Shown: positions 1 to 4,354 of the stretch, piece by piece
Numbering within the stretch: the stretch's first letter is position 1
How the letters are laid out: every line of letters starts with the position of its first letter
Source of the DNA: Thermoplasmata archaeon
Lineage (GTDB): Archaea > Thermoplasmatota > Thermoplasmata > Thermoplasmatales > Aciduliprofundaceae
Length of the DNA: 5,451 bases
Direction of reading: 5' to 3'
Assembly: GCA_021163705.1 (NCBI GenBank)
Contig: JAGGTO010000076.1
Location: forward strand, 1 to 5,451
Notes under the pieces: model-generated
Seen by the model: the letters and a program-made list of their open reading frames with translations, nothing else
What the model was told of the DNA's origin: nothing
The model's database searches: none
Program-made: the position numbers and the translations under genes

Positions 1-186
1 CCCCTGGGATTTTATAGTATGGAGGCAATAAGAGAGCTGGGATTCAAGCTCAAGAGCATAGTGGTAAAAAATATCGAGGAGAACAGGGGAAAGAGGGGGC
101 AGAGAGCTTTATGGAGATACCGTGCCTTGAAATATGGCTACTATGTGTTCAAGCATGAATACATTATGTTTTTTGTGAAGAAATGA
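1..186 (+). CDS. C-terminal end of a probable DNA (N4/N6) methylase, partial
   Basis: An open frame enters from the left edge in frame 1 and ends at TGA 184-186, giving 61 visible residues; the start lies outside the window. The tail is basic and aromatic and includes RALWRYRALKYGYYVFKHEY followed by a short hydrophobic FF and KK. A WRYRA...YxFKHEY ending of this kind is one I associate with archaeal proteins of the N6/N4-cytosine/adenine DNA methylase fold, where it closes the last strands of the Rossmann-like domain. No catalytic motif (DPPY/SPPY, FxGxG) is visible because it would lie upstream, so the assignment rests on the tail alone. A tRNA or other SAM-dependent methyltransferase is the main alternative. 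The gene is followed by a short T-run and then the promoter of the next gene, so it seems to end its own transcript. The coding frame is confident; the function is moderate. Confidence 0.55.
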   Translation, partial: PLGFYSMEAIRELGFKLKSIVVKNIEENRGKRGQRALWRYRALKYGYYVFKHEYIMFFVKK

Positions 187-188
187 TG

Positions 189-200
189 CCCTTTTTCGGC
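189..200 (+). terminator. Possible oligo-T terminator after the partial methylase gene
   Basis: A CCC-TTTTT-C run lies three bases after the stop of the partial gene and just before the TATA-like box of the next. Archaeal RNA polymerase often stops at such T-tracts without a hairpin. It is a single short run, so support is modest. Confidence 0.3.
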
Positions 201-206
201 CTATCA

Positions 207-220
207 AAAAATAATAAATA
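207..220 (+). promoter_or_regulatory. TATA-like promoter of the metallo-hydrolase gene
   Basis: The A/T-only stretch AAAAATAATAAATA sits about 38 bp before the preferred ATG at 252. A start of transcription about 25 nt downstream of its centre would fall near 238-241, just ahead of the SD at 242-247. That predicts a very short leader. Position and composition are the only evidence. Confidence 0.45.
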
Positions 221-241
221 GGAGTAAGAACATTTCACTCC

Positions 242-247
242 GGTGAT
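242..247 (+). promoter_or_regulatory. Shine-Dalgarno site that sets the hydrolase start at 252
   Basis: GGTGAT matches the archaeal anti-SD and is followed by four bases (TGCC) and then ATG 252. The GTG at 243-245, which would give a protein three residues longer, lies inside this SD and so is unlikely to be the initiator. The same SD-N4-ATG arrangement recurs at two other genes in this window. Confidence 0.65.
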
Positions 248-251
248 TGCC

Positions 252-1127
252 ATGCTTGATGAGAAGGTTGATTCTTTAAGAATTTATGTTCTGGCGGAGG
301 ATTTTGCAGGCTACAGCAGTCTTTTCTGGGCACAGCATGGGGTATCATTTCTTCTGGAGATGGAAATCGAAGGAGAGAAAAAGCATCTCCTTTTTGACAC
401 GGCAAGTTATTCAGAGCCTATACTGCACAACTTAAAGCTTCTTAAGAAAAATATTGGAGAGGTGGATTATATAGTGATTTCTCATAATCACTACGACCAT
501 ACCGGGGGACTTCCGGGAATAATGAAGGAAATAAACAAGGAAATTTCCATCTTTGCCCACCCGGAAATATTCAAGGTGAGCTTTTCTGTGGACCCATTTT
601 TCCGCTACATAGGACCGCCAAAAAATCTCAGAGAGGATGTGGAAAAGTATGGAGGAATATGGATATTGAGCAGAGAGCCTATCTACATAGCACCTGGTGT
701 ATTTACCCTTGGAGAGATTCTGGATGGTGAGAGAGAAGACTGGGAGAAGAGCAAAACCCATGTGGTGATGGTGAAGGATGGTAGAAAAGTGGAAGATAGG
801 ATGAACGATGAGATAGGCCTAGCAGTACTTACCTCTAAGGGCCTAGTGGTTATAGGTGGCTGCTCTCATCCTGGAATAGTTAGCATGGCGAAAAAGGCCA
901 TGAAGCTTGCAGAGGTGGATAAAGTATATGCAGTGATCGGAGGATTTCATCTCGTAAATGCGGATGAGAAGAGAATAGAAAATACCGTGAATGCATTCCG
1001 GGAGATCGGAGTGGAGCATATATACACAGGTCACTGTACAGGACTAAATGCAGAATGCGAGTTCAAGAAACAACTCGGAGATAAGTTCCACAAGCTACAT
1101 GCAGGAATGATTATAGATTTAGCATAA
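252..1127 (+). CDS. Metallo-beta-lactamase-fold hydrolase, dihydropteroate-synthase-like (COG1237 type)
   Basis: This is a 291-residue cytosolic metal-dependent hydrolase of the metallo-beta-lactamase superfamily. Numbered from ATG 252, the first metal site is HNHYDH at 78-83 after the strand DYIVIS, preceded by LLFDTA around 46-51. The later signatures GGCSHPG (202-208), GGFHL (230-234) and GHCTG (260-264) supply further histidines and a conserved Cys. This order, with a GxSFLLE-like start near 30-36 and the terminal GHCTG, is typical of the COG1237 group and not of glyoxalase II or RNase J. Archaeal members have been linked to pterin synthesis (an unusual dihydropteroate synthase in methanogens), but the group is broad and the substrate cannot be read from sequence. 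Length is normal and all motif residues are present. The gene has its own TATA-like box and an SD; trmO follows after 31 bp with a separate promoter. Family confidence is high; reaction confidence is low. A GTG at 243 would add three residues but lies within the SD. Confidence 0.9.
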   Translation: MLDEKVDSLRIYVLAEDFAGYSSLFWAQHGVSFLLEMEIEGEKKHLLFDTASYSEPILHNLKLLKKNIGEVDYIVISHNHYDHTGGLPGIMKEINKEISIFAHPEIFKVSFSVDPFFRYIGPPKNLREDVEKYGGIWILSREPIYIAPGVFTLGEILDGEREDWEKSKTHVVMVKDGRKVEDRMNDEIGLAVLTSKGLVVIGGCSHPGIVSMAKKAMKLAEVDKVYAVIGGFHLVNADEKRIENTVNAFREIGVEHIYTGHCTGLNAECEFKKQLGDKFHKLHAGMIIDLA

Positions 1128-1138
1128 ATATTTTATAT
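1126..1138 (+). promoter_or_regulatory. TATA-like promoter of trmO, leaderless arrangement
   Basis: AAATATTTTATAT begins at the last bases of the hydrolase stop codon. Its centre is about 25-27 bp before the ATG at 1159, so transcription would begin at or next to the start codon, and no SD precedes that ATG. Confidence 0.5.
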
Positions 1139-1157
1139 TCTTCTTTCCTTTTCACTT
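1138..1157 (+). terminator. Pyrimidine-rich T-tract after the hydrolase gene
   Basis: The 20 bp between the TATA-like box and the trmO ATG are almost all pyrimidine, with repeated TT/TTT/TTTT runs. On the + strand this could terminate the hydrolase transcript. It also occupies the initiator region of trmO, so it may simply be promoter sequence. Confidence 0.25.
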
Positions 1158-1158
1158 T

Positions 1159-1539
1159 ATGGATTTTATCCTTAGGCCTGTGGGATTCATCCATCATCAT
1201 TCTGATTTGACGTGTCTCTATATTTTACCGGAGTATTGGGATGCTATGGATGGTTTGAAGGAGAATATGCTCATATGGATACTTCTGTGGTTACATGGGA
1301 GTGATTCCCCTGAGAAGAGAAAAATAATGAAGGTTCACTCCCATGGTGAGACCGGATATCCTCTAAGGGGCGTATTCGACACCCGTTCTCCCGTGAGACC
1401 AAATCCCATTGCTCTTTACCGAAGGAAAATAATCAGGATGGAAAAGGGGAGAATCATAGTTAGAAAAATGGATGCGTATGAAAACACTCCTATAATTGAT
1501 ATCAAGCCATATTCTCCCTCCCTCGACGAGGAAGAATAA
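1159..1539 (+). CDS. trmO: TrmO/TsaA-family tRNA N6-methyltransferase (short archaeal form)
   Basis: A 126-residue protein of the TsaA/UPF0066 family. Characterised bacterial TrmO methylates N6-threonylcarbamoyladenosine at position 37 of certain tRNAs, using SAM bound in an unusual beta-barrel fold. Visible signatures are RPVGFIHH near the N-terminus (6-13), the core GVFDTRSPVRPNPI at 71-84, and DAYENTPIIDIKPYSP at 105-120, which match the family's GVFxTRSPxRPNPIG and LDxxDxTPxLDIKPYxP patterns. Bacterial enzymes are roughly 230 residues with a C-terminal extension; this one ends right after the core, as archaeal members commonly do. The usual Gly after RPNPI is Ala here, a mild change. The ATG has a TATA-like box about 25 bp upstream and no SD, so the mRNA is probably leaderless. 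The adjacent tRNA-Leu has G37, so it would not be a substrate; adjacency is probably coincidental. Family assignment is strong; exact substrate is inferred. Confidence 0.88.
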   Translation: MDFILRPVGFIHHHSDLTCLYILPEYWDAMDGLKENMLIWILLWLHGSDSPEKRKIMKVHSHGETGYPLRGVFDTRSPVRPNPIALYRRKIIRMEKGRIIVRKMDAYENTPIIDIKPYSPSLDEEE

Positions 1540-1574
1540 ATACAGGGGATACAATAGATTTACTTAAAAAAGAG

Positions 1575-1588
1575 CGAAAGATAAATTA
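1575..1588 (+). promoter_or_regulatory. BRE/TATA promoter of tRNA-Leu
   Basis: CGAAAG followed by ATAAATTA reads as a TFB-recognition element plus TATA box. A start about 25 bp downstream of the TATA centre falls near 1608-1612, giving a 5' leader of only a few bases before the tRNA at 1617. A second A/T stretch at 1594-1603 is too close to the tRNA to be the TATA box. Confidence 0.55.
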
Positions 1589-1616
1589 AGAAGTTATCTA
1601 TAATCCCTTCAGAAGA

Positions 1617-1701
1617 GCGGGGGTTGTCGAGCTTGGCCAAAGGCGCTGGCTTGAGGGGCCAGTCCCGTAGGGGTTCCTGGGTTCAAATCCCAGCCCCCGC
1701 A
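1617..1701 (+). tRNA. tRNA-Leu, anticodon GAG
   Basis: An 85-nt type II tRNA that folds completely by hand. The acceptor is GCGGGGG (1617-1623) with CCCCCGC (1694-1700) and discriminator A1701. The D arm lies at 1626-1644. The anticodon stem is CTGGC (1646-1650) with GCCAG (1658-1662), and the loop is TTGAGGG with anticodon GAG at 1653-1655. The long variable arm is TCCCGTAGGGG, and the T arm is CTGGG (1677-1681) with CCCAG (1689-1693) closing TTCAAAT. The long variable arm, discriminator A and GAG anticodon identify leucine, reading CUC/CUU codons. No intron is present, and the CCA is not encoded, so it must be added after transcription. Position 37 is G, as expected for this tRNA. The gene has its own promoter and is followed by T-runs. 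Confidence 0.97.
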
Positions 1702-1734
1702 TTTCTTCGGGTTTTGCGGGTTTTTCAAGGTTTT
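1702..1734 (+). terminator. Poly-T terminator region of tRNA-Leu
   Basis: Immediately after the tRNA come four T-runs (1702-1704, 1712-1715, 1721-1725, 1731-1734) spaced by G/C-containing bases. Repeated short T-tracts are the usual archaeal intrinsic stop signal, and no strong hairpin is needed. They also close the + strand before the convergent M24 gene. Confidence 0.5.
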
Positions 1735-1919
1735 CGTGGACGTCGTCCTCTTCCATCTACCGCACCTCCCGTGTCCTTAATGAATAAATTGAGATAGTGT
1801 GCAAAATTACCATTAATGTGAAGTTTGCCATCATTATAGGTTGAGAGAAGCCTTACACCCTCAATAACTCACAGCCCACTCACCACCAGTATCAGGAACA
1901 GCAACCTGTATTTTCTCAT
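1725..1919 (-). pseudogene. Candidate remnant of a small secreted or lipoprotein gene, interrupted by TGA
   Basis: Three bases after the M24 stop, an ATG at 1919-1917 opens a frame reading MRKYRLLFLILVVSGL, a basic start and hydrophobic core like a signal peptide. It then meets TGA at 1871-1869. The same frame stays open for 47 more codons (including LLSTYNDGKLHINGNFAHYL) to a second TGA at 1727-1725. A one-base shift just before the first stop would give VVSGC, which resembles a lipoprotein lipobox, but that frame closes after a few codons. A GAGATGAG stretch upstream weakly resembles an SD. Either this is a decayed gene, a real 16-residue hydrophobic peptide translated after M24, or chance. 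No product family is recognised. It belongs to the 220 bp gene-free stretch between the tRNA and M24, which otherwise holds only the tRNA terminator and the antisense frame. Confidence 0.3.
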
Positions 1920-1922
1920 CTC

Positions 1923-3035
1923 TCATCTCACAAGATAATCTAAATCTCCTGACACGTTTGTGATAATTTCTCCCCTATTTTTTCTAACAATCAATGTATC
2001 TGAGTGTCTGAATCCCCCGACTTGGGGTATATAAATTCCAGGCTCAATGGTGATTACCATATTTTCCCTTAAGATGGTATCTGAGTCAAATCTTATATAG
2101 GGAGGCTCATGAACGCTTAACCCAACACCATGGCCAGTTCTGTGAGGGAAATATTGAGCATACCCATTTTCTTCGATAATCTTTCGAGCTATAAAATCAA
2201 TTTCGCCTGCTCTGATCCCATCTTTCACATTTTTTTCAGCGATCTTTTGTGCTTCAACCATTACCTGAAAAATTTCTTCATACCTTTTTTTTAAAGGTTT
2301 CAAGAAAAATGTTCTTTCGCATTCGGCTCTGTAACCATTGAGGGAGACCTGCCTACTATGGATTATTATATCTCCCTTTCTCAGTTTTCTAGAAGTAGAA
2401 AACACATGGGGTAACGGAGTTCTTTGAGATCCAGAAGGGGACATTGCGAAAAGAGATAGCCTGAAATTGGGAAATTTTAAGCCAGCTTCTCTCAGAATGG
2501 CATGGTTTCCTGCAGCATCTATCTCCAATTCTGTTATATCTTCCTTAGCAAACTCTATGCTGTTTTTGACTCCGATGTCTGCCAGGTATGCTGCTTTTTT
2601 TATCAATTTAATCTCTTCATCATCCTTTATCATGCGCATTTTCTCGATGTAGGGAGCAACATCTATCACGGAAAATTTTTGAAATATTGCTCTGAAAAGA
2701 GATAAAGGCATCCTATTTTCCTCTATCCCAATCCTTCCAGAGATATCAAGCAAAATCTTTTTGAGAATTGTGTATGCATCATTGTGGAAATAAGGGACCT
2801 CCCCATATGTATAGATTTTTTCAGCGAAAGACTCTTCCTGAGCATGCAATTTTTCAAGTTCCGGAACGATCATTTCCACCCTATCCAGAAATATAAGAGT
2901 TATTATTGGTCGAGAATAAACCACCGCGTAGAAGTTGGTGAAATAATACTGATTTTCTGGGTCTATAACCACGGTGATCTCTAAATTATTTTTTTCCATA
3001 TACTCTCTAAATCTTTTCAATCTTTCACTCTGCAT
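1923..3035 (-). CDS. M24-fold protein, creatinase/Xaa-Pro-peptidase-like, with altered metal ligands
   Basis: A 370-residue cytosolic protein with the two-domain layout of creatinases and prolidases: an N-terminal creatinase-like domain (about 1-130, including ENQYYFTNF at 27-35) and a C-terminal pita-bread domain (about 138-365). The C-terminal signatures are FPHRTGHGVGLSVHEPPY (296-313) and VITIEPGIYIP (327-337), which retain His302, His309 and Glu331. The other canonical ligands are changed. Aligned without gaps to GDxVxID...YxSD, the first Asp is Ser227 and the second is Glu238 (AECERTFF). In the usual RIED motif the Glu is Ser345 (GFRHSD). Creatinase, which needs no metal, shows similar replacements, so peptidase activity on Xaa-Pro bonds should not be assumed. 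The ATG has no SD; a TATA-like element about 26 bp upstream suggests a leaderless mRNA. MarC lies 36 bp upstream on the same strand. Fold is sure; activity is open. Confidence 0.9.
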   Translation of the reverse strand: MQSERLKRFREYMEKNNLEITVVIDPENQYYFTNFYAVVYSRPIITLIFLDRVEMIVPELEKLHAQEESFAEKIYTYGEVPYFHNDAYTILKKILLDISGRIGIEENRMPLSLFRAIFQKFSVIDVAPYIEKMRMIKDDEEIKLIKKAAYLADIGVKNSIEFAKEDITELEIDAAGNHAILREAGLKFPNFRLSLFAMSPSGSQRTPLPHVFSTSRKLRKGDIIIHSRQVSLNGYRAECERTFFLKPLKKRYEEIFQVMVEAQKIAEKNVKDGIRAGEIDFIARKIIEENGYAQYFPHRTGHGVGLSVHEPPYIRFDSDTILRENMVITIEPGIYIPQVGGFRHSDTLIVRKNRGEIITNVSGDLDYLVR

Positions 3036-3055
3036 AAGAAGAGTATTGGAGGAAA

Positions 3056-3066
3056 GAATAAAACAT
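3056..3066 (-). promoter_or_regulatory. TATA-like element before the M24 gene
   Basis: On the minus strand ATGTTTTATTC is centred about 26 bp before the ATG at 3035, within the 36 bp gap after marC-like. It is a weak match, and the M24 gene could also be reached by readthrough from upstream. Confidence 0.35.
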
Positions 3067-3071
3067 TTGCT

Positions 3072-3686
3072 TCAGAGACCGAAGTAAAGAGAGATACCGT
3101 CAAGGATATATTGAATTGCAAAGGCGGTTACAAGAAGTCCCATCACCCTCGTTAAAGCCCTTGATCCTTTCTCACCTATGAATTTCATTAGATAGCTAGC
3201 ACTTAAAAATACAGCGGCAGTAATTATTAAAACCATAATTATTGAGAGGATCACAAGGGATACTTGAGATTGATATCTACCCATCAAGATGATCACTAAA
3301 GATATCGCACCTGGACCTGCCAACATTGGTGTGCCAAGGGGAACAATACCTATATCTCCCACCTCCTCATGAAGCGCACCCCTTTCTCCAGTGCTTCGAG
3401 GCTTATCTCCTTCCCTCACCATCTCTGTACTGACAAAAAGCATGAGCAGACCTCCAGCAATCATAAGTGCCTCAATGGATATGCCCATAAAGTCAAGTAT
3501 ATATATACCAAGAAATGCGAAAAAGAGCAGTAGTAACAGAGAGGTGATGAATGCTTCTTTTATCACTCTTCTTTTCTGTCGCTCACTGAATCCGGAGGTG
3601 AGAGCTATATAGAGAGGAAGAGCTGCAAATGGGTCAATAACTGCGAAGAGAGGGACGAAGATATGGAGGAACGTATTTAGATCCAT
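3072..3686 (-). CDS. MarC-family (UPF0056) integral membrane protein
   Basis: A 204-residue protein of the MarC/UPF0056 family. Six hydrophobic segments are visible at roughly 4-30, 45-66, 69-88, 112-136, 142-165 and 181-203, with a charged loop at about 89-110. Family signatures are VIDPFAALPLYIALT (16-30; the NPxxxxPxFxxLT pattern with Asp for Asn) and PLGTPMLAGPGAISLVI (116-132), which forms the start of the second half. Length is normal for the family. The fold is an inverted repeat of three-helix units, which suggests a transporter or channel. The substrate is unknown: the original link to multiple antibiotic resistance in E. coli has not held up, so no resistance role is implied. The ATG lacks an SD but has a TATA-like box at leaderless distance. 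It sits between UPF0147 (32 bp upstream) and the M24 gene (36 bp downstream), with no obvious functional tie. Confidence 0.92.
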   Translation of the reverse strand: MDLNTFLHIFVPLFAVIDPFAALPLYIALTSGFSERQKRRVIKEAFITSLLLLLFFAFLGIYILDFMGISIEALMIAGGLLMLFVSTEMVREGDKPRSTGERGALHEEVGDIGIVPLGTPMLAGPGAISLVIILMGRYQSQVSLVILSIIMVLIITAAVFLSASYLMKFIGEKGSRALTRVMGLLVTAFAIQYILDGISLYFGL

Positions 3687-3709
3687 ACGTATCTTAAGTT
3701 CCTTAAAGA

Positions 3710-3719
3710 TAATAAAATT
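3710..3719 (-). promoter_or_regulatory. TATA-like promoter of the MarC-family gene
   Basis: On the minus strand AATTTTATTA lies right after the UPF0147 stop codon and is centred about 28 bp before ATG 3686. This predicts transcription starting at or next to the start codon, in agreement with the missing SD. Confidence 0.45.
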
Positions 3720-3991
3720 TAAGATGAAATCTCCTTAGAAAGGGTTTCCAGTTTTCCCATAATCATATAAACCATCGTTCTGCCATGCACTGGAATATTC
3801 GGATCATTTGCGATTTCATCCAGCGCAAATATGGCACTTGCCACCCTGACATCCAGTGCATTCTTTTCGTTTGTCAAAACATCTCTGGCCTGGGCAATTC
3901 CTCTTCTTATGTTTCTGGGCAAAGAGGTATCTTCAGAAAGTTCCTCCATCATCTCAACTATCTCTTTATATAGAGCTTCTTTCTTCGTCAT
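3719..3991 (-). CDS. UPF0147 family protein
   Basis: A 90-residue, probably all-helical soluble protein of the archaeal UPF0147 family, whose function is unknown. The conserved landmarks are LSEDTSLPRNIRRGI near 18-32, DVRVASAIFALDEI near 47-60 and DPNIPVHGRT near 63-72. Charged residues repeat through the rest in a helix pattern, with no Cys and no obvious metal site. The start is chosen as ATG 3991-3989 because GAGGTGAT (3996-4003) sits four bases upstream; a TTG at 4009 or the ATG at 3997-3995 would place the initiator upstream of or inside that SD. The SD overlaps the TGA of the preceding Lrp-like gene and only 10 bp separate the two coding regions, so they form one operon. The pairing hints at a joint regulatory or small-molecule role, but this is inference. 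Confidence 0.88.
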   Translation of the reverse strand: MTKKEALYKEIVEMMEELSEDTSLPRNIRRGIAQARDVLTNEKNALDVRVASAIFALDEIANDPNIPVHGRTMVYMIMGKLETLSKEISS

Positions 3992-3995
3992 TTTC

Positions 3996-4003
3996 ATCAC
4001 CTC
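3996..4003 (-). promoter_or_regulatory. Shine-Dalgarno site of UPF0147, overlapping the upstream stop
   Basis: GAGGTGAT on the minus strand is a full anti-SD match. It shares its first bases with the TGA of the Lrp-like gene and lies four bases before ATG 3991. This fits translational coupling and fixes the start six codons inside the longest frame. Confidence 0.7.
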
Positions 4004-4310
4004 ATTCAAATTTTATTCCTCTCTCCTTGTAGATATTTATTACCATCATCGTCTCGGTTTTTATTACACCATCAATTTTGGAGAGCTTGTTTATTATGAA
4101 ATCTTTAAGCTCCCCATATGAAGGAAATTTCACCTTTAATACTATGTCATATTCTCCAGTTACTAGAAATATATCCTCTACGGTATTGAGATCTACCACC
4201 GCAGAGGTAAAATCATCGATGCTCTTGGTATCAACTTTTACCCCTATAAGGGCAGTGACTATGTATCCTTCCTCGTAGTACTGGTTCATTATAACATCCT
4301 TGTCCTCCAT
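4002..4310 (-). CDS. Stand-alone Lrp/AsnC ligand-binding (RAM) domain protein
   Basis: A 102-residue protein consisting only of the Lrp/AsnC effector-binding domain (beta-alpha-beta-beta-alpha-beta, ferredoxin-like). The strand IVTALIGVKVDT (17-28), helix SIDDFTSAVVDL (30-41), VEDIFLVTGEYDIVLKV (44-60, with the typical V(T/S)GxYD turn), helix SYGELKDFIINKL (64-76) and last strand TETMMVINIYK (85-95) are all visible. There is no N-terminal helix-turn-helix, so it is unlikely to bind DNA alone. Such stand-alone domains oligomerise and bind amino acids or partner with full Lrp-type regulators. The start is ATG 4310: AGGTGAT (4315-4321) lies four bases upstream, and the TATA-like box at 4344-4351 puts the transcript start near 4320, downstream of the alternative ATG 4328. 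UPF0147 follows in the same operon. Ligand unknown. Confidence 0.9.
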   Translation of the reverse strand: MEDKDVIMNQYYEEGYIVTALIGVKVDTKSIDDFTSAVVDLNTVEDIFLVTGEYDIVLKVKFPSYGELKDFIINKLSKIDGVIKTETMMVINIYKERGIKFE

Positions 4311-4314
4311 AACC

Positions 4315-4321
4315 ATCACCT
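4315..4321 (-). promoter_or_regulatory. Shine-Dalgarno site that sets the Lrp-like gene start at 4310
   Basis: AGGTGAT on the minus strand is followed by GGTT and ATG 4310. The longer frame would begin at ATG 4328 and read through this SD as Lys-Val-Met, adding six residues not expected for the family. Confidence 0.65.
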
Positions 4322-4343
4322 TGGGCATTAATATCCCTTCATC

Positions 4344-4351
4344 TATTTATA
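4344..4351 (-). promoter_or_regulatory. TATA box of the Lrp-like/UPF0147 operon
   Basis: TATAAATA on the minus strand, preceded by an A-rich stretch (CTAAAAA) that may serve as BRE. The A-rich part overlaps the stop codon of the radical SAM gene, so this promoter is packed against the upstream gene's end. Expected transcription start is near 4320-4323. Confidence 0.6.
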
Positions 4352-4354
4352 TTT

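Larger units (their letters stand above)
1598..1756 (-). other. 52-codon reading frame with strong SD running antisense through tRNA-Leu
   Basis: On the minus strand, GGAGGTG at 1763-1769 is followed by six bases and ATG at 1756-1754. The frame starts MEEDDVHENLEKPAKPEE and then runs antisense through the whole tRNA to TAG at 1600-1598. The part over the tRNA (containing RGLGFEPRNP) is the usual meaningless translation of an antisense tRNA-Leu. The first 18 codons and the SD lie outside the tRNA and look more coding-like, with acidic composition and GC-rich codons unlike neighbouring spacers. It may be a chance frame, or a gene start left when an element recombined at the tRNA 3' end. I do not call it a functional gene. 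Confidence 0.25.

Noticed and set aside
432..761. Minus-strand 109-codon frame inside the hydrolase gene
   Set aside because: It lies wholly within a gene with complete metallo-beta-lactamase motifs on the other strand and has no recognisable domain or SD.
1738..1749. GGAC...GTCC inverted repeat as a hairpin terminator
   Set aside because: The stem is only about four base pairs, and the T-runs of the tRNA terminator already lie upstream, so it adds nothing convincing.
1771..1854. Minus-strand frame ending in IYSLRTREVR as an integrase C-terminus remnant (catalytic Tyr region)
   Set aside because: Only about 30 codons, no Arg/His box of a tyrosine recombinase upstream, and the resemblance rests on a few residues. 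The tRNA-adjacent position makes it tempting but does not support a call.
1869..1871. TGA as a possible selenocysteine codon in the small frame after M24
   Set aside because: No SECIS-like hairpin was recognised nearby, the context is not a redox motif, and a hydrophobic leader followed by Sec would be unusual. A pseudogene or a short peptide is simpler.
2467..2984. Several + strand frames of 61-67 codons over the M24 gene
   Set aside because: They are complements of a well-conserved coding region, with odd composition and no start signals.
3831..4121. Plus-strand 96-codon frame spanning UPF0147 and the Lrp-like gene
   Set aside because: Both genes on the minus strand match known families over their full length; the + frame is Ser/Phe-rich shadow sequence.
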